Shown: in pieces, positions 45,825 to 58,650 of the stretch
Position numbering within the stretch: position 1 is the first letter of the stretch
Layout: each line of letters opens with the position of its first letter
DNA from: Apium graveolens
Taxonomy: Eukaryota; Streptophyta; Magnoliopsida; Apiales; Apiaceae
Length of the DNA stretch: 64,000 nt
Assembly: GCF_009905375.1 (NCBI RefSeq)
Contig: NC_133648.1
Coordinates: 30,828,846-30,892,845, forward strand
Reading direction: 5' to 3'
Program-made: the position numbers and the translations under genes
The notes under the pieces: generated by a model
Told to the model about the DNA's origin: nothing
The model's database searches: none
The model's input: only the letters and a program-made list of their open reading frames with translations

Positions 45825-47686
45825 GCAGTAAGAAGGGTTGATTCACTAAATATCTGCTTTAGTGCAACCAATTGCTGATTTGAACTCTCTCGGTATCCTC
45901 AAAAGCTTTTCCTCATCACTACCTAAAAGGTCAGATGCAATAATAACTGGTAGAGTAGATGCATCACCTAGAAACGCGTACCTCAAATGCTCAGGTAAAG
46001 GCTTAAGCTCAAGAGTGGGAGCTTTCTCAATAGATGGCTTGAGGCGTTAGGAGCTTTGCTCAATTCCTCCATTCCAAGAGATTCAAAAGGCATGTCAATC
46101 TTCCTTTTCCAGGGAGAAGCATTCAAATACTGTAATTATTCTTCACCTTCGTCATCTTCACTATCCGAATTCCCCAACAAGGCTTTTTCTAAGGCATCGG
46201 ACCTTAGCAATTGATCAAGTTCTGATGTGATCACCGAATCGACCAACTCCACTTTTAAGCACTCCTCATTATCAGTAGGAAATTTCATAGCATTGAACAC
46301 ATTAAAAGTCACATCCTGATCTAGAACCCGCATTGTGAGATCACCCTTCTACACATCAATCAAGGTTCGATCTGTCACCAAGAAAGGTCTCCCCAAAATT
46401 ATGGGAATCTTCTTATCCACCTCGAAATCAAGAATGAAAAAATCAGCAGGAAAGATGAGTTTATCAACCTTGACCAAGACATCCTCCAAAATACCTCGCG
46501 AATATGTAATAGAACGGTCGGCCAACTACAAGGTCATATAAGTTGGTTTCGGATTAGGCAAGTCCTACTGCTTGAAGATTGACAAGGGCATCAGATCGAT
46601 GCTAGCTCCCAAATCACATAAGCATCTGTCAAAAGATATTTTTCCAATAGTATACGGAATAGTGAAGCTTCCTGAATCCTTAAGCTTCGGAGGTAATTTC
46701 TGTTGCAGCACAGCATTGCATTCCTCCGTGAGAGCGACTGTCTCTAAATCATCTAGCTTCACCTTCCGAGAGAGAATACTTTTCATAAATTTTGCAAAAC
46801 TAGGCATCTGCTCAAGAGCCTCCGCGAAAGGTATGTTGATATGAAGTTTCTTGAACACCTCCAGAAACTTCTCAAATTGCTTATCCAGCTTTTTCTTTTG
46901 CAGCCGCTTGGGAAAAGGCGGTGGAGGATAGATCTGCTTCTCCCCTGTATTACCCTCAGGAGGAGTGTGCTCAACAGTAGTCTTCCTTGGTTCCACTTCT
47001 ACTTCCTGCTGCTCCACTTCTTTCTCAGCTTCAGCTTCTTCAGTCAATACTTGAGTTTGTTTGGGATTCGCAACCTTTCCAGACCTTAAAGTGATTGCCT
47101 TTACCTACTCCTTAGCTTCCCTCTTTCCTGGCACTTTAGTGCCACTGGGTAGTGTACCAGGCCGATGATTTAGCAAGGCATTGGCAATTTGCCCAATTTG
47201 ATTTTCCAAGGTCTTGATAGAAACAACTTGACTTTTGCACATAAGCTTCAACTCTTCTAATTCGGATTTTTTATTGGCTTGTTGCGACTGGAGTTGTTGT
47301 CTTGGTGCATATTACGGATGCTGAAAACCAGGGGGTTGTACTGCTTAGCTGGATATTGTTGATAAGGCTGTTGAACCGCATTCTGAGTGTTACTCCAGCT
47401 AAAATTAGGATTATTGCGGTTGTTCGGATGATAGGTGGCTGGCACTGGTTGCTGCGATCGCTGGAAGTTGCTCACATATTGAGCTGATTCATTAGAAATT
47501 GTGCACTACTCAGTCTCATGGGCTCCAGCACAGAGCTCACAGACACTACCGATTTGATTAACTCCATAATTAGCCAAAGTGTCCACCTTCATGGTCAAAG
47601 CCTTAAGATGTGTAGCGATAGCAGTTGCTGCGTCCAACTCCAGAATTCCTACAACTTTTCCCTGAGTCAACCTCTGGGAAGGATTC
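45825..47686 (-). pseudogene. Athila-type gypsy gag C-terminus and protease, frameshifted
   Basis: The minus strand at 47686-47480 has a CELCAGAH....C knuckle with a stop replacing the residue before the last Cys. It is followed by 47475-47257, rich in Asn/Gln (PATYHPNNRNNPNFSWSN), typical of Athila gag. 47047-46565 includes PPPFPKRLQKKKLDKQF and the protease region ISFDRCLCDLGASIDLMP. 46333-46136 and about 46050-45860 (KPLPEHLRYAFLG) bridge to RT. At least two frameshifts. Gag is cut at 47686 by a Sirevirus LTR. Confidence 0.85.
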
Positions 47687-48019
47687 TGTTAGGATTATGT
47701 TGTGTATTTGATGATAAGCTAAATAAAACACCTTAGTAGATTTAACTTAGTGAATTTTGTAGTACCCTCCAGATGATCAATTATAGTCCCGACGGATGAT
47801 TCAATATAGTCCCGACGGATGATTAGTTGATATCCACCGGGTGAGTAGCTTATGTAACAATAAGTAATGTAGCACATTTCTGCAAACAACTTTGTTTAGA
47901 TTCTGTAGTAGCTTATGAATCATGCAGATTGCTAGTAGATGTGCAGAATAGGTTGATTAAATATAAATATAAGATGTCTTGTAATTCTGCACAAATGAAA
48001 TGGAGTCAAGTGATAAATA

Positions 48020-48112
48020 GCTACCCGACGGATGATCAACAAAGCTACTCAACGGATGATCAACAAGGCTACCCAACGGATAACAAGCATGTACTCGACG
48101 GATGATCAATTC
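48020..48112. repeat. CAACGGATGATCAACAA tandem motif array in LTR
   Basis: Four consecutive copies of a ~26-bp unit with core C(G/A)ACGGATGATCAA. Two further copies of CCCGACGGATGAT lie at about 47790-47830. Confidence 0.9.
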
Positions 48113-48491
48113 AAATATCTGTTGACAGTGACAACATAGTCACATGCGCCGAGTGTTTGCAAAAGGAATGTGGCAGCCTATTTAGCAGGATTTTGAGAAC
48201 AAAGAAGCATTACCATTTCCATGTTATTATGAAGATATTCAAATATGCTGAAATAAAGTAGTGAAGCAGCATGGAATTAGACTTGATAGGTTTTGTTTTA
48301 TTATCTTGTCTTATTACTATGTAAACTTGGTGATATATAAACCAAGTGTAGCAAGTAGAACAACAATAAGACTAAGAAAACACATTCTCAGAGAAACATT
48401 TGTAAGTTGTATCTTGTAGCATTTCTCTGTAAGCTTAGTTGTTCATATTTGTAAGCAGCTGTGAGTTAGTCAAACTACACAGGGTTCTCAT

Positions 48492-48494
<3 letters not shown>

Positions 48495-48541
<47 letters not shown>
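48495..48541. repeat. (AT)n microsatellite in LTR
   Basis: About 22 AT dinucleotides. Confidence 0.95.
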
Positions 48542-48542
<1 letters not shown>

Positions 48543-48757
48543 GGTGGATACATTCAAATTCACCAGAAAGTTTTAAAGACTTGTGTTTTTATTACTTGTG
48601 TTTTGATTTCTATAATTCTTTCATTCCGCACCCTGCAAATTAAACACTTATATATTATTGAGTTAGAACAATTTTTATAAATCTTAAAAGAAGCCATAAT
48701 TACATTCAACCCCCCTCCCCCTTCTGTAATTCTTGTTGTATTGTTAGGGAATAACAA

Positions 48758-48769
48758 TTGGTATCAGAG
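48758..48769 (+). promoter_or_regulatory. primer-binding site, initiator tRNA-Met type
   Basis: TTGGTATCAGAG directly after the LTR, matching the 3' end complement of plant initiator tRNA-Met, the usual copia primer. Confidence 0.9.
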
Positions 48770-48817
48770 TAAGCTCTTGAAGTACAAAGAGTTTAAAGAT
48801 TACAACAAAATAACAAG

Positions 48818-50140
48818 ATGAACAAGAAGGATATTGGAGTGAAGATTCCATTTCTGGACAAAGACAATTGTCACCACTGGAAGGTGAAGATGCACCTACA
48901 TCTTCTCTCTCAAGATGAGGCCTATGTGGATTGCATAGAGAGAGATCCTCATGTGCCAATGAGAGCTGCAACAGGCAATGAACCATCTGTTCCCAAGCCT
49001 GGGCATTAATGGTCAGATCCTGATATTGAGCAAGTCAGGAAAGACAAGAAGGCCATGAATATATTATTCATTATTGGTGATATATTTGATAACATCATTA
49101 ACTGCAAAACAGACAAGGAGGTTTGGGACACAATTCAGATTATCTGTGATGGTACTGAACAAGTAAGGGAGAATAAGATGCAGCTGCTAATTCAGCAATA
49201 TGAGCACTTTCATTGTGAAGATAGTGAGTCTCTCACTGATATTTTTAGTAGATTTTAAAAACTACTAAATGCTCTCAAGTTGCATGGAAGAGTCTATCAG
49301 ATAAAAGACTCCAAACTCAAGTTCCTTAGATCTCTATCAAAGGAGTGGAAACTAATGACAGTCTCACTGAGAAATTCTCAGGATTACAAGGAGTTTACCT
49401 TGGAGAGACTGTATGGCATCCTGAAAACTTATGAGCTTGAAATAGAGCAAGATGAGAGGATGGAGAAAGGAAGGAAAAATGGAGGGTCCATAGCACTGGT
49501 TGCTGAGTTGGAAAAGGAGAAGGAGGTGAAGGTAGAAGCTGTTGAATCTACTTCAAGGGTCTGTGAGAACAAGGGCAAGGGGCTGGTAGTTGAAACTGAA
49601 GATCATTTGAGCCAAGATGATATGGTTGATATTGATGAACATCTTGCATTTCTTTCCAGAAAATTTGTCAAGCTCAAGTTCAAGAAGAACTTTAGAGCAG
49701 CTAAGCCAAGTAGAAACATAGTGGATAAATCAAAATTCAAATGTTTCAAATGTGGCTTGGCAGGGCATTTTGCCAGTGAGTGTAGAAAGTCAGATTCCAG
49801 CAAAAAGAAGTTTGAGTCTGTGGATTATAAACAGAAGTATTTTAAGTTGCTCAAGCAAAAGGAAAGGGCTTTCATTACACAAGAAAAAGACTGGGCAGAA
49901 GATGGATTGGATGAGGATGAAGATGTCAACTATGTCAATCTAGCCCTAATGGCCAAGTCTGATGAAACAGAAACAAGTTCTTCAAGTAATCAGGTAATCA
50001 CCACAAACCTAGCACATTTATCTAAAACTGAGTGTAATGATGCAATCAATGACATGTCTACTGAACTATATCACTTGCGTTTTACACTTAAGTCCCTCAC
50101 TAAGGAAAATGCTAAAATTAAAGAAAATAATTGTTTTTAA
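48818..50140 (+). pseudogene. Sirevirus gag, N-terminal to zinc knuckle, two in-frame stops
   Basis: ATG 48818 starts 49 nt after the PBS. A single frame runs to 50140, broken by TAA at 49007-49009 and 49256-49258. It begins MNKKDIGVKIPFLDKDN, then the UBN2 core (TDKEVWDTIQIICDGTE, RENKMQLLIQQYEHF, EFTLERLYGILKTYE), a CCHC knuckle CFKCGLAGHFASEC at about 49741-49783, an acidic patch and the beginning of the coiled-coil extension. The sequence continues, decayed, to 50260, where a gypsy LTR interrupts it. Protease and pol are not in the window. Confidence 0.88.
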
Positions 50141-50260
50141 ATGAAAGGAATAATGTGCTAAAGTTTCAGTTTATTGAATTTGAAAAATTGAGAATTGAAT
50201 GTAAGATTGCTAAGGATGAATTAACTGAGTCCTTGAAGAAAGAGGAGATTTTGAAGAAGC

Positions 50261-53236
50261 AGTGTAATAACCCCAATTTTTGGAATTTTTGAAACACGGA
50301 TGAATAGTAACTTTGCTGATGATGCTGATTAAAGAAAATTATCAGACCACGCTATATAGGAGTACTGTTATGAAAATTCTAAGATCGTATTAGTATTCCA
50401 TAAAGTAAATAAGTGTATGTAAAGATCGTCAGAATCCAAATTCGAACACTTTGATTTTTCCCGAAAATCCACCAGATACCGAAAGAATTGAGTATAAGGT
50501 AACATGGTTAAAAGGATTTAATTCAAGGATCATAAGAGAGGATCATAAAAGGAATATAAAATATTGAGAAAGGTTTGGGGGAACCCGAGTAATAAGATCC
50601 GGGTATGATCCCTCAAAGGATAAACGAGAATGAAAGTTAAGTGAACCGTATAACAGATCAGCGGTCATTGGCCAAGTAATTATGGGTTAATCAAAGAGGT
50701 TAATGGACGATAATGTCATCACACCAACAAGAGGAAGACAAGTGTAACAAGATGACATAAGCAGATGACATGAGCATAACAAAGTGGGAAGGATTGGTTG
50801 GTTGATTGTGAGCCACACAATTTTTAATATGGTAACAATTTAATTAACAAACAAAAGGTAGCAACCAAGCCAAGGCAAAACAAATCACAAAACACAAATT
50901 AGAAGTTGACTTTTGCTTTCCGAGAACAAAAGCTCTCGGCCAAAACCAGAGTAGCAACTTCAAACTACTATATTTCCTTCAATACTCACTCAAATGTTGT
51001 GTTCTATAGCTCGCTGGAAAGGTATTGAGATGGCCTACAACTCTTGTTCACAAGTCTTGTCCAAATAAGGATGGTAAGACCCTCATCTTTACAGTTCTTT
51101 AAATCGGACTTTTAGAAACTTCAAAACCTAACTTTGTGTTCTTGATTTCTTTGGAAAGATCAAGCTTGTAGGAGGTTATATAAGGCTCCCTAAGGCTTCA
51201 TAGCAACTTAACACCTACCAAGGAAGGTATCAACTTTAAACCCTAGCTTTGATTTTATGCTTTCATTAAGTTTTATTGAAGCATTGTTAGTATTAAGGCT
51301 TGATCTTTGATTATAAGTAGTTTTGGTGGCTTTGTATTGGTTTTGAATATTGGGTCTTTGATTGGTTGGATAAATTGGTAAAACTTGGAGTTGGGGACTG
51401 AGTTTGTAGTATGATGGTTGAATATTGTTGTATTGGTGGTTGTGAGTGAATTGATGATAATTCAGAGTGTTAATTAAATTGGAAATCGCGTAAAAATAAA
51501 CGTCATAATGCCCGATTTTCCTTAACTGTTCTGTTCTTAACTTTAGGACCCGTGAACTCACTGAAAGATTCTAACCTTTGCCATCTTTAGATAGTTCATG
51601 TTACGAGCTTCGTTTTGATATGTGGTTCGCTTGAATCCGATGTACGGTTTAGGAGAAACGACCGTTTTAAGTAACGACGTTTCGCGAACGAACCATTTCC
51701 CCTCGCCTTACTTTGAAACCTTGGTTAAGGCCCTTAAATGACTAATTGGAGTATTGATATAGTTTTCAAAACTATTAATCGAATAAGGTTTATTCGATAA
51801 CTTTATTTTATTTAATGAATATTATTTTGAATATTCATTCGAGGACTTATGACTCCGCTTACTTTATTTAATGAATATTATTTTAAATATTCATTCGAGG
51901 GCTTATGACTCCGCTCCTTTTATTAAATATTATTCTTTATTTGATTAAAGAATAATGTTTCGATAATCAAACTTATTTTCGATTATTCAAATAAAGATCG
52001 TACTTTCATATAAGTATATCTTTGGTTATTTATTATTCATTTCAAGCATGAGTCTTAAAACTTCTACTTCAATTATTTTTATAAATATTATCCTTTTTGG
52101 GAATATTATTTAAATAATAATATTCAGATATTCTCAAACATATCGGGACTGATTTATTTTATTAAATCAGCATTACTCCAAACATTCTTAAAAAATGTTT
52201 TCGAGTCTTCAAAATGATTTTTAAAAGTTAGAGCGGATCCCAAAACTCGTTTTCAAATTTAAGATCTTCCTTTCGAAGGGGACTTGTATACTCGCTCAAA
52301 ATCTAAAGGATCCGGCTCTGTGGTATATTTATATTCGCAACGAGGTTGCAGTTTTGATAAATGAATTGATTACTTATCCAACGTTCGGGAAGTAAGTCCA
52401 TCTATTTGAGTCGGCATAAGCAACATGGGCTCAGTGGGCGTCCATGAAAGTGTAAGTGGCTCAGTGGGAGTCCATCAATGCGTAAGTGGCTGAGTGGCAG
52501 TCCAGCATTGGTCCTAATGCGGCCAAGGTGATGACCAGTGGGGAATTCGTCCATCTACTAGTAGAAAAGGTTACTTATTGGTATCTTTGCCTGATCAGCA
52601 AGATATCAGGTTTATGCCAAAATTTTCTCCTTTCCAAATTCATTGGATATTGCAACTCTGTTTATAATTTTTATAACAAAGGTTTTCAAGGAGTGTATGA
52701 AATATATATATAGGTGTATATATATATCGGGACTTAATGAAGTATCTCGTAACTTCATTATTTATAATGATATTTCAAAGATTGAATCTATCCAAGTCTT
52801 TTCTTGTAGTCTAATCTATGTGATGAACTTTTGAAACTGATTATACCTTGAACGGTGGTAGTTCAAGTAGTATTCGGAAAAGATATAAGTATATTGGAGT
52901 ATCTTGTAACTTCATCTTTTCAACTTATATCTGGTTAATGATTATCTTATGCATGACAAAGATTTTCACAAAAACGTTGAGACAAGGTTAGATATATAAG
53001 ATCACCTTGCAACGATATTTTTATACAGTTATAAACTGGAACTCTGTGTATATTATGCATGGAAGAGGACTTCCAAGATTTTGAAAAGTATAGATATATA
53101 TACTGAATATTTTGTGACTTGGTCGCGATAAGATATCAAACTTGGTTCATTTTTTACTTGACCAAGACTTTCATGAGTACTATGAGAATGCTCATATATT
53201 GTTAATCATTATACATATTATTTCAGTGAGCTTGTT
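50261..53236 (+). mobile_element. gypsy LTR (Tekay/Del-like), plus strand, interrupted
   Basis: Starts TGTAATAACCCCAATTTTTGG at the point where Sirevirus gag stops. It is about 3 kb long, AT-rich, without coding, and is cut at 53237 by a minus-strand element of a related family. The open frame at 51208-51561 is not conserved-looking. Confidence 0.7.
52410..52510. repeat. tandem repeat in gypsy LTR
   Basis: Three copies of a ~31-bp unit, core GTAAGTGGCTCAGTGGGAGT, followed by CCATCAATGC. Confidence 0.85.
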
Positions 53237-56200
53237 TGTGGTGCCCTCCAAACCCGGGTCAGAAGTTTGGGGTCCACAACACAAACACAATATATCAACC
53301 TGTATAAGAAATATTATTTATAATGACCCTGCTTCATAAAACCACGGATCGCAACAGGTTAAAGTATGAAAACAAGCCGCAACCTTAATTATTACATCGT
53401 ACCAAATCCCAACTAATTTAACTTACAATTGATAATAAAATCATTCTTACAACCTTGCTATCTCACTACTGCCATAAGCTCCTGCTAGCTCGATCAATCA
53501 TAATCTGGAATCCTAGCTCGAACATTGAACTGGGAAACCTTGCTATCAACCGTATCCTTCTTAATTGTAGAATATATAAAAAGATTCGCAAGAGTGAGCT
53601 AACTAGCTCAGCAAGTCATATTATCAATAACTGAGGTTAGACAATAATAAATGAGATGATTCAAAGGAATCAAGTTTCTTGTTAAACAACCAATATAATT
53701 GGATATTCATTTTAAGTTTTTAAAACCAAGGTTAGGCTGCTGATCAGTCACGCACTAACCCCGAGCAAAGCACACAGCACTGCTCTAACTACTGGATCCA
53801 AGGCACACATTGGCCTAACTTGACCATCGATATGGTCTGACCACGAATCTGGTCCATACAAAGAAAACTATCCAATTCTAAAGCATTTCAATATGATAAA
53901 CAATAGAGTTCAATAAAACCATATCATAATCAATAACCATAAAACATTTGTAAAAGAGCATGGTAAAAGTTCATAGTTACCAAAAAGGGTATGTCAAAAT
54001 ACATAAAAGAAGTGGCCTCCAGCCTATAGGATAATCGGGTATTAGCTGAATAGTGTTTTTCCAAAGTTTTAGTGCTTTGATATCACAAGGTATGGTTAAG
54101 TATAAAAGTTTCTGTATATATAAACAATTTTGTTCCAGTGTTTGGTATATGATGGATATATATTTGTGGAGTAGTATCGTATTTGTGTGGTTTAATATTT
54201 GGTAAATCCACAAGAAATGGTTTACAAAGAATAAGGCTTACGGCTCAAAGATCAAATGATGTGGCTCAGGTTCAAGGCTGGAGGATTTAAAGTATTTCCA
54301 ATATAAAACAGAGCTATTTTGAATATTAACAATAGGTCACAAGAGAATTTAGAAATATTTGCAATAAATCTCGAGAAAGGTTTAGAAGTACTTGCCTTAT
54401 CATAATTGATTCCAACCTCACTTGTACTTGTCTACGACTCTATTCAACCACCCTTCATATGTTTCTCCTATGCCTCGCCTCTAATCTCTGCTCACTTGCT
54501 GTATTTTCTACATGTCAATTCTATTTTCTGATCACCTGCTTCTCTTTCTTACGCCTTGCTTACTCTGCTAGGCATCATAAGTATCTATCAATATTCCACT
54601 CATGCGATTCTGTTCAACACATACTTCTATCTACCCTTCGTTTCACCCAAATCCGATTAACGGATTGAAAGTTACGCCATAAACAGTAATCATCGAATAT
54701 ATAAACCGACAATCAATCAACAAGTCACACATAATACATCACGTAATCAATGACATATCATTTATAAAGACATTTCGGGTCATAAATAGGCTTTCTGGTA
54801 TATAAAATAATTTTTAAAACATTTTTCGGAAATAAAACGGGTCGTTGGATCAATTTCGGAATAATAAACAGGGTTCGGTTGGCCAATTCTGGCTCCGAAA
54901 CAATTTTAGAATAATTATCGAGCCTTGAAAATAATTTAGAATAATATTTTAAAGCTCGAAACTATTTGTCGAAATTTTTAAATCATTTTTAAATAATTAA
55001 ATCTAATTAATTAATTAATTAAAAATCAATTAATAATTAATTAAATCAATTAATCAATTAATTTTTGAATTAATTGACTAATTAATCAATTAAAAATTAA
55101 ATGAAATTAATTAACTAATTAATTCAGATTTATTTGTGAATAAAAAATAATTTTCGGAATTAAAATAATAATTTTTAGAATTTTCAGAAATTAAAAACGG
55201 ATTTTTATAATAAAAATAAATAGGAAATATGATTTTTAAACAGTTTTAAAACAGGAATCCAATTTTTGCAAAGTCTGGAAACTTCAGGGACTAAACTTCA
55301 TCATCTACAAAACTACAGGGACTAAACTGCAATTTTGCAGTCCAGTCGCCGGAAAACACAGGGGTGGTCGGAGAACACGATTCCGGCCTCCTCACCTTGC
55401 TACAAGCTCCAGATCACATCTACGGATTACCAGGAACATAACCATGCAATCAAATCGATCTAACAATCCCTGAGTTGGCCGGAATTTGGCCGTGAAGTTT
55501 GCCAGTTTCCGGCGAACTTCGGAAATATTCAAAACACAACTCCCTTCTCTACAGACCTCGTTGATTCATGAAACTTATACGACTGGATTGCAAATTTTAC
55601 AGAGAACACAATCCACTATATCACAACATCAATCTATTCCAGAATAAGAAACCCCCAAATTTCAATTAAGAACATTCATACGGGTTATAAACCCTAATTT
55701 TGAAATTCGAAAATCAAACTCAAATTTGAACATGTTATTGGACTCCAAATCAGACGTATAATATACCAAAATCATCAGGAAAACAAGCTCTACAATATGC
55801 AATCATCAAATCATACAAACAATCATCCGACCAAAAATTCATATTTTTCATGAAAATAATTCGAAAATAATTAAATTTATAAAAAATCAACCTTTGATTC
55901 TGCAGTAAAACAGGTCCTGGAATCTGATAGTACTCCTTGAGACCTTCAAATTGGTTACTCCAACTTTCCAAACGGATTTCACTAACACCTTCAATTTGTG
56001 GTTTGATTCTCAGAAAGGATTATGAATATATAATTTTTCTCTGTAAAAATTATATAATTATCTGTCTGCAAATGATTTTGATACGAAATAAAATACGGTA
56101 AAAGGCTATTTATAATTACGGAGAATTAGTATCCCGTTGGATCATTCCGGATATAAAACGGTACGTTTATTTATAAAAACTGATCCAAACGGTATCGGTT

Positions 56201-56796
56201 TTCGGGATAATTATCCAAATCAGTACAATTTGTACTGCGGTCTTGGTCTCAGCGCCTGGTTACACGTACTACGAGGTGATAATTGGGATAGTTTAATAAA
56301 AAGCTCCCGTTTATCGAAAATACAGGTTTTATTGATTTACCGAAACGAATATTGTATCAAAAATGTTGCGCCGGGACCCGCGCAGGACAAACCGTACGCC
56401 GGATCGAAAAAGTCGAAACACGGAAAATGCTCGGAATATTGCAATTAGGTTAGAAAGGAGTTCTCGGAAGAGTTTCGGGTTCTAAAAACGTAAAAACGGT
56501 TAACGGTGGTTGGTTCCCGTTTTCATAAAATAGGTTTTAAATACCCGGAACAAGAGTTTAAAAAAAATCCATATGATTCCTATAAATTCATAAATTAATA
56601 TAAAAATAATTAGGAAGATATGACAATTATTTATATTTTATTTTGGACATAAAAAAATTGAAATACTCAATTAATAATATTTTTAAACATCCAAACATAT
56701 TTAACACTTAACAAATAATTCACAAAATAGATACTGAACATACATACTAATTATTTATTAGCAAAAATAATTACACGATATATCCCGGATATTACA
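53237..56796 (-). mobile_element. 3' LTR of minus-strand Tekay/Del-like gypsy element
   Basis: On the minus strand it begins TGTAATATCCGGGATATATC right after the PPT and ends ...GGGCACCACA. Length is 3560 bp. The first 1.6 kb (plus coordinates) is nearly identical to 62400-64000. By eye there are about 25-30 differences, i.e. under 2 percent. Confidence 0.9.
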
Positions 56797-56797
56797 T

Positions 56798-56811
56798 CCT
56801 TCCCCCCTTAA
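56798..56811 (-). promoter_or_regulatory. polypurine tract
   Basis: Minus strand TAAGGGGGGAAGGA directly upstream of the 3' LTR start. Confidence 0.85.
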
Positions 56812-56834
56812 AAGGATTCTGTCCTCAGAATCTC

Positions 56835-57863
56835 CTAAAAAAACAAATAAGGGTACTTTTCTCTCATATCACTTTCTAACTCCCAGGTTGACTCTTCAAC
56901 CTTTGGGTTTCTCTACAATACTCTTACTAACTTTACCACTTTATTTCTCAATACTTTCTCTCTTTCCTCTAGAATCTCTATCGGACTCTCTACATATGAT
57001 AAATCTGCCTGAAGCTCTATTGGCTCATATTCTATTACATGCCTGGAGTCTGGATTATATTTCTTGAGCATCGATACGTGAAAAACATTGTGAATGTGCT
57101 CCATGTGCGGGGGTAACGCCAACTCGTCAGCTACTTTACCAATGCGCTTTAGGATTTCAAAAGGTCTGACATATCTTAGGCTTAGCTTTCCTTTCTTCCC
57201 AAACCTCGTTAGTCCTTTCCACGGTGATACTTTCAATAATACCAAGCTTCCTTCTTCAAATTCCATGTCTTTTCTTGACTGGTCTGCATATTTCCTCTGA
57301 CGATCTTGTGCGGCTATTAATCTCTTCTGGATAATTTCAACAACTTCCTTTGTCTGCTGCACCAATTCAGGTCCGAGTATTTTGCATTCTCCTACTTCGT
57401 TCCAATATACTGGAGATCTACATTTGCGTCCATAAAGGGCTTCATAAGGTGGCATCCCAATGCTGGCGTGATAACTGTTGTTATAAGCAAACTCTACCAG
57501 GGATAAATGCTCGTCCCAACTTCCTTTGAAATCAATAACACAAACACGTAGCATGTCCTCGATTGTTTGGATCGTTCCTTCACTCTAACTGTCCGTCTGC
57601 GGGTGGTAAGTCGTACTCATATTCAATCTTGTCCCTAAACATTCTTGAAAACTCTTCAAAAATCTCGAATTACATCTTGGATCTCGATCAGATACGATAG
57701 ACACAAGAATTACATGACGAACTACAATTTCCTTCAGGCACCTATGGATCAACTTATCGAGCGAAAATCTTTCGTTTATCGACAGAAAATGAGCTGACTT
57801 GGTAAATCTATCCAATATAAGCCAAATGGCATCATGATTAGTTTTTGTGCTTGGTAACCCCAA
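56835..57863 (-). pseudogene. Tekay/Del-type integrase core, C-terminus and chromodomain-like tail, two stops
   Basis: A single minus-strand frame with stops at 57585-57587 and 56913-56915. It has integrase core motifs LILDRFTKSAHFL, SIVSDRDPRCNSRF (catalytic Asp) and TYHPQTD. Then FAYNNSYHASIGMPPYEALY, GRKCRSPVYW, the C-terminal KLSLRYVRPFEIL and NVFHVSMLKKY. The tail is VLRNKVVKLVRVL, stop, then RNPKVEESTWELE and YPYLF to TAG 56835. The stop in the tail replaces the Trp expected in this family. The enzyme would insert element cDNA into chromatin. Confidence 0.9.
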
Positions 57864-58379
57864 CTATGAAATCCATGGTGATATGCTCCCACTTCCAAAC
57901 TTCCAATGACTGTAACAATCCACTCGATCTCTGATACTCTACTTTAACTCTGTTGACATATATAACATCTGCTAATTCATTCCACAATTCCCCACTTCAT
58001 ATCTAACCACCTATAATTTCCTTTAAATCTCTATACATCTTGGTACTCCCTGAATGGATTGAATACCTCAAATTATGAGCTGCCTGTAAAATTTCATTCT
58101 TCAGTTCCATCACTGGTGGAATCCAAATTCTAGAAGAAATCCTAAGAATACCTTGATCGTCCTTTTTGCGTGCACTATTCTTCCCATATTAAATGATTTA
58201 TATCCTGATCTACTACCTCTTCATGACACTTCTTTATCTTTTCTAACAATCCCAACTGAAAAGATATACTTATATATTCTCACTCCTTTTTGGATCATGC
58301 ACTCTGACTTCCAATTCCAACTTCTAGAATTTCATAGATAATTCTTCGGGTACAGTCTCTATGTTCATTCTCTCTCCTT
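57864..58379 (-). mobile_element. decayed integrase N-terminal/linker region
   Basis: Between the RNase H and integrase core remnants. The HHCC domain is expected here but only scattered frames remain. Confidence 0.45.
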
Positions 58380-58650
58380 CTTGCTCATCTCTTGCCACTA
58401 CATTTGCTTTTCCTAGAGAGTTCATACTTCAACTCTTGTGGTCCGTATATATCTCACATCTTTCTCTATACTTATAATATTTCCCAATCTTTCAAAATGA
58501 ATATTATTGTTGCTTTTAATTCCCAGTTATGAGTAGGGTACTTCTGCTCATAAGGTTTCGGTTGTCTGGATGCATATGCAATAACTTTATTGTTTTGCGT
58601 CAACACACATCCTATTCCCTTACGATAAGTATCACTATAAACTACCAAAT
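58380..58650 (-). pseudogene. gypsy RNase H fragment
   Basis: The minus strand translates to [26 protein letters not shown] and, about 150 bp further on, GKANVVARDE. These are the end of RT/RNase H in Tekay elements, with frameshifts between. Confidence 0.75.

Larger units (their letters stand above)
47687..48756 (+). mobile_element. Sirevirus 5' LTR, inserted in Athila gag
   Basis: 1070 bp from TGTTAGGATTATG to TTAGGGAATAACA, followed one base later by a PBS. It contains CGACGGATGATC arrays (47773-47850 and 48020-48112) and an (AT)n tract. Upstream flank GATTC; the matching duplication is not in the window. Confidence 0.88.

Noticed and set aside
53977..54213. A 78-codon frame present twice (also 63139-63375)
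   Set aside because: The duplication is explained by the two LTRs of one element; no independent sign of coding.
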